64,000 bases of DNA from Streptomyces caatingaensis (GTDB lineage: Bacteria; Actinomycetota; Actinomycetes; Streptomycetales; Streptomycetaceae): the NCBI RefSeq assembly GCF_001187435.1, contig NZ_LFXA01000004.1, positions 439,001-503,000 of the forward strand. Reading direction: 5' to 3'. The stretch's first letter is position 1. Each line of letters opens with the position of its first letter. The position numbers were made by a program, and so were the translations under genes. The notes under the pieces were generated by a model. It was given only the letters and a program-made list of their open reading frames with translations. It searched no databases and had not been told where the DNA came from. Below, piece by piece: positions 36,120 to 46,223 of this stretch.

Positions 36120-39100
36120 TCACTCCCGCAGCACGAGCCTCCCGAGCAGCGACACCGTCAGCGCGAAGCGGTCCGCGTGGACCAGCCGGCGGCCGGCCGG
36201 GACCGCCGTCCCCCCGGCCGTCACCGTGTCCGTCGCCGTCGCGGGATCCGTGGCGTGGAGCTCGAACTCCTCGACGAGGACGCGGTATTCGGACGGCGGG
36301 AGGAGCTGCGGGGCGGGCAGGGTCAGGTCGCCGGACCAGGTGAAGGACTGGGCGGCCGGCGCGCAGGTGAGTTCGAGGACGGTGCCGGTGCCGGCCCAGT
36401 CGAGGTCGCCGCCGCCCGCCGCGCGGCGTTCGACCGTGGCGAGGACGCGGCGGCTCGCGGCCATGGCCGCCCGGCCCGTGCCGGCCCGGGCGCCGAGGGC
36501 GTTGGAGGAGACGGGGCCGCTCAGTTCGAGGCGGACGGCGCCGGCGGCGGTCATGGTGGCCGTGACCGTGCGGTCGGGGAGCGGCTGGAGGAAACCGGCG
36601 GTGGTGACCCCGGAGAGGTGCAGGGGGTCCACGGAGTACGGCTGGTAGCGGGCCAGGGCCAGCCGGACGTGGGGGAAGTAGGCCGGTTCCGGGAGGGCGA
36701 AGTCCACGTCACAGGTCCACAGGCCGAGTTCGGCGTCGAAGGCGGGGGCGAAGGCGGCGACCGAGGCCGTCGCCGGGGCGCCGGCGACCGGTTCGGCGAG
36801 GACGACGCCGGTCGCGGTGCGCACGGCGGCGGGGAAGTCCGCGAGGGCGAGCGGACGCAGGGGCCCGGCGTCCGCCCCGGCCGGATCCCGGGCGCAGCGC
36901 GTCGCCAGCTCGTCGGGGAGGCCGTCCCCCAGGACGACGGCGAGGAGTTCGTCGTCGCCCGAGGAGAACCAGGGGCGGCGCAGGTGCACGCGGAAGCCGG
37001 CGTGGCGGCGGGTGCGGGTGACCCGGTGCCGGTCGTGGTCGACCGCGCTCTCCCAGCGGACGGTGGGGACGAGGTGGCTGACGTCGGGGGGTTCGGGGCG
37101 GCGGGAGGAGGGGACGGGCCAGGGGCCGGAGCCGGGGCCCCGGCGGGTGATCAGCTCGGGGCGGCCGGTGATGGCGGGGTGGAAGTACTCGCGGAAGCGG
37201 GTGGTGGCGACGGGGGTGTAGGTGACGTTGCGGTGCCGCGTGTCGCGGAACTCGTGGCGGACGCCGAAGAGGGAGCGGTCGTCGTCGGCGGGGCGGAGGG
37301 TGACGTCGCCGACGCGGGCGTGTCCGTCGGTGCGGCGCGGCGCGTCCTCGGAGACGTCGTCGGTCCACTCGCTCCAGGTGGCGTCGATGTCGACGCGGCC
37401 GGTGCTGCGGGCGTGGGAGCGGACGCGGCCGGCCAGGGGCGTGAAGGTCCTGCCCTCCTCGCGGGGGAAGGCGAGCGGCCCCAACTCCGGTTCCTCCAGG
37501 GGTTTCTCGACGGCGTGGACGAGGGTCAGCTCGGCCCACGGGGTGATCATCCAGTTCTCGCCGGCGGCCGCCGCGGCCGTCAGCTCGTCCTTCTTGGCCC
37601 GCGGCAGCCCGGCCCAGAGGGCGGAGTCGGTCAACAGCCTCCAGGCGCCGAAGAGTTCGAGGTCGGCGGTGTCGAGCAGGCAGCTCATCCGGACGGTGGC
37701 GACGGTCGCCTTCGGCAGCCGGACGGTCAGCTCCCGCGCCGCCGGCCCGCTCCGGACCGGCGGCCCGTCCCCCTCGACGATCCTCAGCCGCAGCGGCCTG
37801 GCCTGCGGCCAGGGGCCGGGGAAGTCGTACGTCTCGTTGGGCGCGGCGCCGGGCAGTCCGCGCAGGGACACGCCCCGGGCGGGGACGTCGGGCAGGTAGG
37901 GCAGCAGGAGCTGGGCGGCGTCGTGGACGACGTACTCGCCGGGCGCGAGTCCCGCGCCGCGCGGCACGGGCAGTTCGGTGAGCGGCCCGGTGTCGTGGGG
38001 GTCGTGCTTGGCGACGTGGATCTCGCCGAAGAACGCCAGGTCGCGGGTGACGAAGGGGTCCTCGGGGAGGCTGACGACGGTGTCGAGGAAGCTGCCCGCC
38101 TCGCGGCCGGCGTCCGCCGCCCAGCGCCGCCGGACGGCGTCGGGGACGTCCGGGCCGAAGACGTCGTCGTAGACGCCGTGCCGTTCGGCCGTCTGGAGCG
38201 GCGACTTGGGCGGGGCGATGTGCCGCTCGTCGAAGCCGCGGTAGCGGCGGTCGAGGTGGTCGACGGGGGTGTCGGCCGTGTGGTCGGGCACCTGCGCGGT
38301 GCGCAGGGCCGCCCAGGCGCCGGCCGGGACGGGCACCCCGGCGTCGTCCACCGTGCTGCGGATGACGAGCCGCGCCTCGGACTCGCCCTCCAGGAACGGC
38401 CACCGGGGCACGACCGCCGGCGGCGGGACGGGCTCCCAGCGGCGGTGGGTGACGGGGGCGGAGGCCACGTCGTCGGGGACGTCCGCGCCGGGCCCCGGCC
38501 CGTTGCCCGCCAGGTCGCACAGCCGGGCGCGCACCCGGTAGGTGTGCCCGTAGCGCAGGGCGGGCAGCGAGCCGGGCGGCGGGCGGAAGGCGGCGTCCAG
38601 CGGGAAGCGCGGGTCGGGGACGGACACGGGGACGACGGGCCGGTCGTCGGGGCCGAGGGTGCGGCCGGGCGGCGGGGCGGCCAGGCTCCAGCCGTGCCAG
38701 CCGAACAGCGCCTGGTGCGCGTAGAGTTGACCGGCCGCGTCCTCGCCGACCGCACCGGCCTTGACGTGCCCCTCGTCGGGGGCGACGGCCAGCGGCAGGG
38801 GCGGCTGCCCGGCGGGCCGGATCGCGTAGGTGCCGGTGCGCGCGCACAGCGGGAGCCAGGCGGTGACGGCCCCGGTGGCCGGGTCGGCGCGGCCGACGTC
38901 CACGCGGTAGCCGCGCACGAGGTGCGAGGCGTCGAGGACGGCCGCGGGGACGGGCTCGCCCGCCGGGCCGACGCCGGCCGCGTTGCGGGCGTCGGCCTCC
39001 ATCCGGTCGGCGAGTTCGGCGTCCCCGCCGTCGCGGAGCACGGTGAGGCCGGCGCCGTGCAGGGCGGGCGGCGCGGTGGCGTCGGGGGCGGTGGAGGCGC

Positions 39101-40223
39101 GCGGGTCGGCCGCCGCGGCGAGCGCCTGGCCGACGATCCGGGAGAACTCGACGTAGGCGAGCGCCGCGCCGTCCACGTCCAGGTCGGTGACGAGCGTCCC
39201 GGGGCCGGCGAGGCGCAGCATCCGCCGCCCGTACGGCCCGTCGTCGGGGGCGTACGGCTCGAAGCGGGCGCCGGGGACGTGGCGGAGGTCCGTCCAGGGC
39301 CGCAGGCTTTCGTCCGCGTTCAGCCCGCCCTGCGGGTCGGTGAAGTGGACGCGGGCGAGCCAGCGGTCGGCGAGGCCGGGCGGCGGGGCGGCGACGAGGT
39401 CGAGGGCGAGGCCGAGGCGGCGCAGCAGCTCGGGGTGGTCGGCGAGGAGGGCGCAGGCGGTGTGGAAGTCCAGGTCGGGGCGTTCGGGCGGCTGTCGGGG
39501 GGCGGGGGCGGCCGGGCGGTCGTAGAAGCGGTACGCCTCGGCGGCGTTGTGGACGGCGGCGTTGGCGCGGTAGGCGTCGCCGGAGCGGTCGATGGTGCGG
39601 GGGCGGTAGGGGTTCGGGGCGGCGGCGGACGGCGCGGTGAACAGGGCGTCGAGGGCGGGGTAGGCGGCGGCGACGGCGCGGGCGAGGTCGAGGACGGGGG
39701 TGGTGAGGGGGGTGAGGAGGTCGTCGAGCGCGGGGTGGTCCCAGCGCGGCGGGAGCTGTTCGGCGGCGCCCTCGCCGCCGCCGGGCGGGAAGGCGCGGCG
39801 CCGCGCGGTGGCGGTCGCGACGGCCGTGTAGAGGGCCGTGACCCGGTCGTGGACGTCGCGGCCGGGGTACGAGCGCAGGACGGGCGGCGGGCCGTCGGCC
39901 GCGAACGCGGGCCCGCCGGGCGGACGTACGGGGGTGGAGGGCGGGAAGAGGCGCCGCCACAGGGCGCTGTCGGCGGGCGGGAAGCGGTCCTGGCGGGGGG
40001 CGGCGGGGACGAGCACGCCGGTGCCTCCGGCGCCGGGCGCGCGGAACGCGACGCGCAGCGCGGCGGCGCGGGCGGCGAGGGTGGCGGGCCAGTCGCGGAA
40101 GCCGGGGAAGCCGTCGAGGGTGGCGGCCCCGGTGAGGCGGGGGGTGACCAGGACGGTGAGCCGGAGCCCGCCGTCGGGTGCCGTGCCGTCGGGCAGGACG
40201 GTCCACCGGATCTGTTCGGGCAC
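36120..40223 (-). CDS. Giant uncharacterised protein (1367 aa), operon partner of the 1135-aa protein
   Basis: GTG start, 7 bp after the upstream gene's stop, so a coupled two-gene operon. No signal peptide or membrane helix. Composition is acidic/aromatic with many short beta-strand stretches (ARLVIRSTVDDAGVP; YTPVATTRFREYF; RVLVEEFELHATD) and repeated Pro-Asp loops. It looks like a multi-domain beta-rich scaffold rather than an enzyme; no catalytic motif recognised. No similarity to NRPS, PKS, Tc-toxin YD repeats or phage tail proteins that I can identify. Codon use is native. Function unknown. Confidence 0.8.
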   Translation of the reverse strand: MPEQIRWTVLPDGTAPDGGLRLTVLVTPRLTGAATLDGFPGFRDWPATLAARAAALRVAFRAPGAGGTGVLVPAAPRQDRFPPADSALWRRLFPPSTPVRPPGGPAFAADGPPPVLRSYPGRDVHDRVTALYTAVATATARRRAFPPGGGEGAAEQLPPRWDHPALDDLLTPLTTPVLDLARAVAAAYPALDALFTAPSAAAPNPYRPRTIDRSGDAYRANAAVHNAAEAYRFYDRPAAPAPRQPPERPDLDFHTACALLADHPELLRRLGLALDLVAAPPPGLADRWLARVHFTDPQGGLNADESLRPWTDLRHVPGARFEPYAPDDGPYGRRMLRLAGPGTLVTDLDVDGAALAYVEFSRIVGQALAAAADPRASTAPDATAPPALHGAGLTVLRDGGDAELADRMEADARNAAGVGPAGEPVPAAVLDASHLVRGYRVDVGRADPATGAVTAWLPLCARTGTYAIRPAGQPPLPLAVAPDEGHVKAGAVGEDAAGQLYAHQALFGWHGWSLAAPPPGRTLGPDDRPVVPVSVPDPRFPLDAAFRPPPGSLPALRYGHTYRVRARLCDLAGNGPGPGADVPDDVASAPVTHRRWEPVPPPAVVPRWPFLEGESEARLVIRSTVDDAGVPVPAGAWAALRTAQVPDHTADTPVDHLDRRYRGFDERHIAPPKSPLQTAERHGVYDDVFGPDVPDAVRRRWAADAGREAGSFLDTVVSLPEDPFVTRDLAFFGEIHVAKHDPHDTGPLTELPVPRGAGLAPGEYVVHDAAQLLLPYLPDVPARGVSLRGLPGAAPNETYDFPGPWPQARPLRLRIVEGDGPPVRSGPAARELTVRLPKATVATVRMSCLLDTADLELFGAWRLLTDSALWAGLPRAKKDELTAAAAAGENWMITPWAELTLVHAVEKPLEEPELGPLAFPREEGRTFTPLAGRVRSHARSTGRVDIDATWSEWTDDVSEDAPRRTDGHARVGDVTLRPADDDRSLFGVRHEFRDTRHRNVTYTPVATTRFREYFHPAITGRPELITRRGPGSGPWPVPSSRRPEPPDVSHLVPTVRWESAVDHDRHRVTRTRRHAGFRVHLRRPWFSSGDDELLAVVLGDGLPDELATRCARDPAGADAGPLRPLALADFPAAVRTATGVVLAEPVAGAPATASVAAFAPAFDAELGLWTCDVDFALPEPAYFPHVRLALARYQPYSVDPLHLSGVTTAGFLQPLPDRTVTATMTAAGAVRLELSGPVSSNALGARAGTGRAAMAASRRVLATVERRAAGGGDLDWAGTGTVLELTCAPAAQSFTWSGDLTLPAPQLLPPSEYRVLVEEFELHATDPATATDTVTAGGTAVPAGRRLVHADRFALTVSLLGRLVLRE

Positions 40224-40230
40224 GGTCGGC

Positions 40231-43200
40231 TCACCTCACGGTCGCGAAGGCGGTGCAGTACTCGTCCACCGGGTCGCGCCGCAGCCCCGTCACGGGGTCG
40301 GGGTAGGGCGCCGTCATCTCGGCGAACGTGGGCGGGCGGACGGGGTCGGCGGCGGCGAGGGGCGGTGGCGGCGGGCCGGATCCGGCGAAGCGCTTCTCGC
40401 ACTCCAGGGTGACCGACTGGGACCAGAAGCCGATGTGGACGCCGATGGTGATGCGCGCCCGGCCGTGGACGGTGCCGCCGGCGGACTCGTAGGAGAGGTC
40501 GAGGCAGAGTTCGACGGAGGCGGAGACGAGGCCGAGGACGTCCACCTCGCCGCGGGCGCGGAAGTACCCGGTGATCCGGCACTCGCCGGTGTCCGCCTCC
40601 AGCCGGAAGTAGATGCCGGCCATCACCGAGAGGCTGCCGGAGGCGACCCCGAAGTCGAGCGAGACCGCGGCCCCGAACTCCAGGGCGGCCTCCAGGACGG
40701 CGACGCGCTTCGGCGTGAGGACGATGCCGAAGAAGCCGCCGCCGCCGAGCATCGAGACGGTGAGCCGGAAGGGCGCCTGCCGGCTGCAGAAGGCGAAGCC
40801 GATCTCCAGCGGGCGGCCGACGAAGGGGAGGTCGAGGAAGGCGTCGAGGCGGATGTTCTCCAGGCTGAAGACGCCGACGGCCAGGCTGGGCAGCGGCAGT
40901 CCGTAGCGGGCGGTGATGCCGGAGGGGGTGACCTCGATGCCGGGCGGGTCGGAGAACCCGTCCGCGGGGATGAGCTTCCGCAGCGTCTCGACGAAGGAGA
41001 GCGGGCCGGTGAACCGCAGACCGGTGAAGCCGACGTCGATCTCCGGCTTGTGCCCGGCCCGTTGGACGAGGCGGACGTGGTCGAAGGTGAGGCGCATCGC
41101 CGGGAAGCCGGGGACGAGGACGAGGTCGAACCTCTCCAGCGAGCAGCTGACGTCGGCGCCGGAGGGCACGTCGGGGCGGAGCGAGCCGCGCAGGTCGGCG
41201 ACGAGGGAGAGGCGGCCGTCCCGCGGGTGGGGGACGAAGACGGGGTCGTCCGCGGGCCACTGCCTGATGACCGGGTTCCATTCGAGGCGGGTGGCGACGG
41301 TCTCGGGCAGCTTGACGCCCCGGGCGGCCTGCTGGAGGGCGTCCCGGAGGGCGGGGACCGCTCCGGCGGGGGTGGTCCAGGTGGCGGTCTGCTGCCGGAC
41401 GCGGTCGAGGAGGGCCCGGACGCCCGGGTCGGCCCCGGGCGGGAGGGAGCCGGTGAGGGCGTCGAGGGCGGCGGTGAAGTCGGCGAGGGCGGCGTCGAGG
41501 TCCTGGAGGGTGACGGGCGCCGCCGGTGCCGGGTGGTGCGCGAGGAAGTCCGCGATCAGCTGCGCGAGGCGCGCGGCGGTGTCGCGGACGCGCGTGGCCG
41601 CGGGCGGCAGGACGGGCGTCGCGTTGCCGACGAGGTCGCGGGTGCGGCGGAGGTCGGAGAGGAAGCCGGTGACGGTGCTGACGGTCTGGGTGAGGAAGTT
41701 CGGGACGTGCAGCGGCGGGAGGGGTACGTCGGGGGCGAGCTTCTCGACGATGTCCGCGAGGGAGAGGACGCCGAGGAAGTTGGCGTCCAGGAGGCCGAGG
41801 ATGTCGGAGGGGTGGAAGAAGTCGGCGGGGTCGAACCGTCCGTCCGCCATCTTCTCCACGGCGTCGAGCCCGGCGGCGGCGCCGGCCACGGGCCCGGAGA
41901 TCCGCGACAGTCCCGCCACGTCGAAGCTCGGCGCGACGAGCCCGCCGGAGCGGTCGCGTCCGCTCTCGAAGTCCATGACCAGGGCCTCGGTACCGGTGGT
42001 CAGGACGCTGAGGAAGACCTCGCCCGGGTTGCCCTTGCGGGCCCCCGCGGTCGCCCTGGCGAAGCCGGACAGGGCGTAGCGCCGGGCGTAGACGACGGGC
42101 ACGGCCGCGGCGTTGCCGGTGAGCCCGGCGACGGCGGGCAGCGCGGCCGAGGCCCAGCTGAGCTGGGGGACGAACTGCGCCTCGCCGCCCGGGCCGGGCG
42201 CCGCCAGCGCGGGCGGCGCGGCGGCGCCCCAGACGAGGTGGGCGGCGTCGACGCTGGTGTCGCCGGGCTTGTCGGGCGGCGCCAACGCGACGGCCTGGCC
42301 GAGGAGTTCGGCGCTGGTGAGGGGCGGCGGCCCGGCCGCTGCGCGGGCGGCCGGGGGGACGGACCGGGCGTTGTACTCCGCGACGACGGCGGCGAGCCGG
42401 TCGCCGGTGGCCAGGTGTTCGGGCACGAACTGGAGCGGTGTGCGGAACTCGACGGACCGCCCCTCGTGGTCCACGGCCGTCACCTTGAAGCGGAACGGGT
42501 CCTCGGTGGCCGTCGCCGGGAAGAACGGGGCGGAGTCGGGCGGGTCGGGGGTGCCGGTGAGGTCGGGGGTGACCAGGGTGTCGAGCCGTACGGAGGTGAA
42601 GGGGAACAGCAGGTTGGCGAGCGGGTCCGCGGGGCCGTTCCCGGTGGGGAGCGGGCGCGCCGGGTCGTAGGTGCGCAGCGGCTGGCGGACGACGACGAAG
42701 ACGCGCCGGAAGAGGAACGCGGCGCGCGGGTCGGTGACCTTCCGCTCGACCACGGTCACGACGGCCGCCCGGTGCCCGAAGGGGCACAGGTATCCCTCCC
42801 GCATCACACGGACGTAGTGGTCGCGGCCCAGCGTGGTCTGCTGCCGCCAGTCGGAGAGGTCGATGCCGGCGGGCCGCAGCGGCCACTGCCCGGCCGCCTC
42901 CAGCCAGCCGCCGGCGGCCGACAGCATCAGGAGGGGGACGCCGACGGGCGACGGGACGTACGACGGCGCGTCCCTGGCGGTGAGTTCGACGATCTCCCGG
43001 CGGTCCTGCGGGGTGAGCGGGAGGCCGGGCACCTCGGGGGCCGTCGTGCCGGCGTCCCGGTCGCGGTTCCACACGGCCCGCACGGTGCGGCCGAGGAGCC
43101 GTGTGTGCCACAGCTCGGCACGGGCGGCGTCCTCGTCGCCGCCCGTGCGGTGCACCCAGCGCGCCTGCGCGGGCGGTGACAGCAGGAGCCGGTAGGGCAG

Positions 43201-43638
43201 TTCGATGCCGGTGCGGGGGCGGGCGGGGTCGGCGAGGGGGTTCTCGGGGACGCGGGGCGGAACGGCACCGGCACCGTCCGCCTCCAGCGCCGCGTCCACC
43301 ACCCGCAGCGGCAGCGAGCGCATCGCGTCGAGGAGTCCGGCCGTCGACCAGTCGACCACGTCGTCGGGGCCGACCTCGAAGACGAGCACGCTGCGGCCGG
43401 CGATCAGCGCGCCGACGGGCACGGACCGGGGTTCGGGCGGGACCGCGTCCGCCGCGAAGGCGTGCTCGGTCACGTGCTGCGGCCCGAACGCGACCACCAG
43501 CAGGCCCTCCCGCGCGGGATCCTCCCGCACCAGCCGCCGGCCGCCCGCCCGTTGCTCCAGCCGCAGGCCGGCGAACGCGACGCCCAGGTCCAGCAGGTCG
43601 GTGCCGCGCAGTACGCGGATCGGTGCCGGAGTGCTCAT
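40231..43638 (-). CDS. Giant uncharacterised beta-rich protein (1135 aa), first gene of operon
   Basis: ATG 43638. No signal peptide. Residues 1-560 mix beta and loop segments (VLVFEVGPDDVVDW; HYVRVMREGYLCPFGH). About 610-790 is helical (TVSTVTGFLSDLRRTRDL; LIADFLAHHPAP; ALRDALQQAARG). About 830-1095 is a long run of amphipathic beta strands (VGFTGLRFTGPLSF; FGIVLTPKRVAVLEAAL; GEVDVLGLVSASVELCLDL; IGVHIGFWSQSVTL), as in an elongated beta-sheet or barrel-like structure. Six cysteines. Family not recognised; the tandem partner at 36120 suggests a two-component complex. Confidence 0.8.
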   Translation of the reverse strand: MSTPAPIRVLRGTDLLDLGVAFAGLRLEQRAGGRRLVREDPAREGLLVVAFGPQHVTEHAFAADAVPPEPRSVPVGALIAGRSVLVFEVGPDDVVDWSTAGLLDAMRSLPLRVVDAALEADGAGAVPPRVPENPLADPARPRTGIELPYRLLLSPPAQARWVHRTGGDEDAARAELWHTRLLGRTVRAVWNRDRDAGTTAPEVPGLPLTPQDRREIVELTARDAPSYVPSPVGVPLLMLSAAGGWLEAAGQWPLRPAGIDLSDWRQQTTLGRDHYVRVMREGYLCPFGHRAAVVTVVERKVTDPRAAFLFRRVFVVVRQPLRTYDPARPLPTGNGPADPLANLLFPFTSVRLDTLVTPDLTGTPDPPDSAPFFPATATEDPFRFKVTAVDHEGRSVEFRTPLQFVPEHLATGDRLAAVVAEYNARSVPPAARAAAGPPPLTSAELLGQAVALAPPDKPGDTSVDAAHLVWGAAAPPALAAPGPGGEAQFVPQLSWASAALPAVAGLTGNAAAVPVVYARRYALSGFARATAGARKGNPGEVFLSVLTTGTEALVMDFESGRDRSGGLVAPSFDVAGLSRISGPVAGAAAGLDAVEKMADGRFDPADFFHPSDILGLLDANFLGVLSLADIVEKLAPDVPLPPLHVPNFLTQTVSTVTGFLSDLRRTRDLVGNATPVLPPAATRVRDTAARLAQLIADFLAHHPAPAAPVTLQDLDAALADFTAALDALTGSLPPGADPGVRALLDRVRQQTATWTTPAGAVPALRDALQQAARGVKLPETVATRLEWNPVIRQWPADDPVFVPHPRDGRLSLVADLRGSLRPDVPSGADVSCSLERFDLVLVPGFPAMRLTFDHVRLVQRAGHKPEIDVGFTGLRFTGPLSFVETLRKLIPADGFSDPPGIEVTPSGITARYGLPLPSLAVGVFSLENIRLDAFLDLPFVGRPLEIGFAFCSRQAPFRLTVSMLGGGGFFGIVLTPKRVAVLEAALEFGAAVSLDFGVASGSLSVMAGIYFRLEADTGECRITGYFRARGEVDVLGLVSASVELCLDLSYESAGGTVHGRARITIGVHIGFWSQSVTLECEKRFAGSGPPPPPLAAADPVRPPTFAEMTAPYPDPVTGLRRDPVDEYCTAFATVR

Positions 43639-43789
43639 GCCCGCCCCCTCGCCTCGGCCCTCCCCCTGGATACCGCGCGGCGGGGCCGCGGGAGGAGGAC
43701 CCGGACGGGTGACAAGGGGGCGAAGGGGCTCCCGATCGGGTGAAACAGGCGCGGAGCGGCCGTGGGGCGGCGCGCGCCCGGCCCCGCCG

Positions 43790-44587
43790 CTACAGCTCGG
43801 TGACGACCACGTCCAGCGCCCACGGGCGGCCCGCGCGCTCCGGGGCGCCGCCCTCCACGACGTACCCCAGGTCCCGCAGCACGTCGGCGAGTTCGGCCGG
43901 GGAGGCGGGGTCCGCGCCGGCCGTGAGCAGGTCGCGCAGCAGGCGGCCCTTGGTCGCCTTGTTGAAGTGGCTGACGACGGACCGCTTCTCGACGCCGTCC
44001 ACCCGCCGCGACTGGAGCACCCGCACGGTCGCCGTCCGCCCGGCGACCTCGCCCTTGGGCCTCCACGCCGCCGCGTACGCCGCCGAGCGCAGGTCGAGGA
44101 CGAGCCCGTCGCCCGCGGCCGGGGGCATCGCCTCCGCCATCGGCCCGCGCCAGAAGGCGCCGAGGGCGCCCGTCCCGGGCAGCTTGACGCCCATCGGGCA
44201 GCGGTAGGAGGGGATCGCGTCGTCGACGCCGACCGCGCCCCACAGGCCGGAGAAGACCAGCAGCGACCGGCCGGCCGCCCGGCGGGCCGCGGGCGACAGG
44301 CCGGCCAGGTCCAGCGCGTCGTAGAGGACGCCGGTGTAGATCTCCCCGGCGGGGCGGGTGCCGGCCGTGCGCAGCCCCGCGTTCTTGGCGACCTCGCCGC
44401 GCAGCCCCGGGCTCAGGCCCAGCACCCCGGCGGCCTTCTCCTCGTCGCCCGCGCACAGCCCGACCAGCTCGGCGAGGACCGCCTCCCGGGCGGCCGCCAG
44501 CTCGGGCAGGGCGAGGGCGGCGACGTCCACCGGCGCCCCCGTGCCTCCGGTGGCCTTCCCCTCGGACGGCGGCAACAGCACGAGCAC
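43790..44587 (-). CDS. yaaA: YaaA-family peroxide-stress protein
   Basis: 265 aa, GTG 44587 with GAGGAG 8 bp upstream. UPF0246/YaaA hallmarks: LLPPSEGK at the N-terminus, YTGVLYDALDL, LLVFSGLWG and SHFNKATKGRLLR. E. coli YaaA lowers free iron during H2O2 stress and binds DNA. Divergent from the RNB ribonuclease gene. Its role fits a genome well equipped for iron uptake, though linkage is not implied. Confidence 0.9.
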   Translation of the reverse strand: MLVLLPPSEGKATGGTGAPVDVAALALPELAAAREAVLAELVGLCAGDEEKAAGVLGLSPGLRGEVAKNAGLRTAGTRPAGEIYTGVLYDALDLAGLSPAARRAAGRSLLVFSGLWGAVGVDDAIPSYRCPMGVKLPGTGALGAFWRGPMAEAMPPAAGDGLVLDLRSAAYAAAWRPKGEVAGRTATVRVLQSRRVDGVEKRSVVSHFNKATKGRLLRDLLTAGADPASPAELADVLRDLGYVVEGGAPERAGRPWALDVVVTEL

Positions 44588-44704
44588 GGTCGTTCTCCTC
44601 ACTCGGTTCCACGGTCACGGCCGGCGGGCCGGCCCCCCGCGAGCCTAACGCCGTACGCCACGCCCACCGCGCCCCGCCGCCGGCCCGCCCCTACCCTCGG
44701 TGCC

Positions 44705-46174
44705 ATGCCCCGCCACGGGACACGGGTGACGGACGAGGAGAGCGGCCCCCTCCGCGGGGCGCTGCGCGCCCTGCGCGAACGGACGGGCGCACCGGCCGCC
44801 TTCCCGCCCGCCGCCCAGGCGGAGGCCGAGCGCGCCGCCCGCCGCAGACCGCGCCTCCCGCCCCACGACGCGACGTGGCTGCCGCTGTTCACCCTCGACC
44901 CGCCCGGCGCACGGGAACTGGAACGGGCCCTGCACCTGGCCCGCCGCCCCGGCGGCGGCTACCGCGTCCACTGCGCCGTCGCCGACGTCGCCGCCTTCGT
45001 CTCCCCCGGCGGCGCCCTGGACGCCGAGACGCACCGGCGGGCGGTGGCCGTCCCGTACCCCGACGCCCGCGTCCCCCTCCACCCCCGCGTGCTCGGCGAG
45101 GACGCGGCGAGCCTGCTGCCGGACCACGACCGGCCGGCCCTGCTGTGGGAGCTCGACCTCGCCTCCGACGGCACCGTCGTCCGCGCCGGCCTGCGCCGCG
45201 CCCTCGTCCGCAGCCACGCCCGGCTGGACCCGGCGGGCGTCCAGCGGGCCCTGGACACCGGCACCGCGGAGGAACCGCTCGTGCTGCTGCGGGAGACCGG
45301 GCTGCTGCTGCGGGAGCTGGAGCGGGCCCGCGGCGGGATCTCGCTGCCCGTGCCCGTCCAGGAGGTCGTCCGCCGCGGCGACCGCTACCTGCCGGAGTAC
45401 CGCACCCCGCCGCCGGCCGAGGAGTGGGGCGACCGGATCGCCGTCCTGACGCAGACGACGGCGGCCGGGCTGATGCTCGCCGCCGGCACCGGCGTCCTGC
45501 GCACGCTCCCCGCCCTCCCGGCGGCCGGCCCGCTCGCCACCCTGCGCCGCACCGCCCGCGCGCTCGGCGTCACCTGGCCGGACACCATGCCGTACCCGGT
45601 GATGCTGCGCGCCCTCACCCCCGCGCACCCGCAGCACGCCGCGTTCCTCCAGCGCTGCGCCGGGCTGCTGCGCAGGGCCCACTACACCGTCTTCGACCGC
45701 GAGCGCCCCGCCCGGCTCCCCGCCCCCGCCGACCCCGTGCACGCCGCCGTCGCCGCCCCCTACGCCCACTGCACCGCGCCGCTGCGCCGCCTCGCGGACC
45801 GCTACGCCCTGGAACTGTGCCTGGCCGCGGCCTCCGGCCGGGACGCCCCGGAGTGGGTGCGCTCCGCCCTGGCCGGCCTCCCCGGCGAGATGGCCGCCGG
45901 GGCCGCCCGCGCCGCGGAGGCGGAGCGGGCCTGCGCGGCGCTGGTCGACGCGGCCCTGCTGCGCGACCGCGTCGGCGAAATCTTCGACGCCCACGTCGTC
46001 GACGTCCTCCCCGGCCGCCCCACCGCCGGCACCGTCCACCTCCGCGACCCCGCCGTCCGCGGCCCCGTCGAGGGCGACCCCGCCGGCCCCCCGCTCCCCC
46101 TCGGCCACCGCCTCCGCGTCCGCCTGGCCGAGGCCGACCCGGGCCGCGCCGACGTCCGGTTCGCCCCCGCCTGA
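44705..46174 (+). CDS. RNB-domain ribonuclease
   Basis: 489 aa, ATG 44705. RNase II/R catalytic domain: FTLDPPGARELERALH (first acidic metal ligand region), GYRVHCAVADVAAFV, LDAETHRRAVAVPYPD, LLPDHDRPALLWELDL and YAHCTAPLRRLADRY. No S1 or cold-shock domain, so the compact actinobacterial form. Processive 3'-5' RNA decay is expected. Directly precedes rnpB, 49 bp away. A long upstream frame extension is antisense to yaaA and not real. Confidence 0.9.
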   Translation: MPRHGTRVTDEESGPLRGALRALRERTGAPAAFPPAAQAEAERAARRRPRLPPHDATWLPLFTLDPPGARELERALHLARRPGGGYRVHCAVADVAAFVSPGGALDAETHRRAVAVPYPDARVPLHPRVLGEDAASLLPDHDRPALLWELDLASDGTVVRAGLRRALVRSHARLDPAGVQRALDTGTAEEPLVLLRETGLLLRELERARGGISLPVPVQEVVRRGDRYLPEYRTPPPAEEWGDRIAVLTQTTAAGLMLAAGTGVLRTLPALPAAGPLATLRRTARALGVTWPDTMPYPVMLRALTPAHPQHAAFLQRCAGLLRRAHYTVFDRERPARLPAPADPVHAAVAAPYAHCTAPLRRLADRYALELCLAAASGRDAPEWVRSALAGLPGEMAAGAARAAEAERACAALVDAALLRDRVGEIFDAHVVDVLPGRPTAGTVHLRDPAVRGPVEGDPAGPPLPLGHRLRVRLAEADPGRADVRFAPA

Positions 46175-46223
46175 ACCCGGCGTCAAAGGCCTGCTCACCG
46201 GCCCGGTACCATGGTCCGTACGG

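Noticed and set aside
39320..43111. 1263-codon and similar long frames opposite or alongside the giant operon
   Set aside because: Arg/Pro-rich shadows typical of high-GC DNA; the 36120 and 40231 frames have sensible protein composition and coupled starts.
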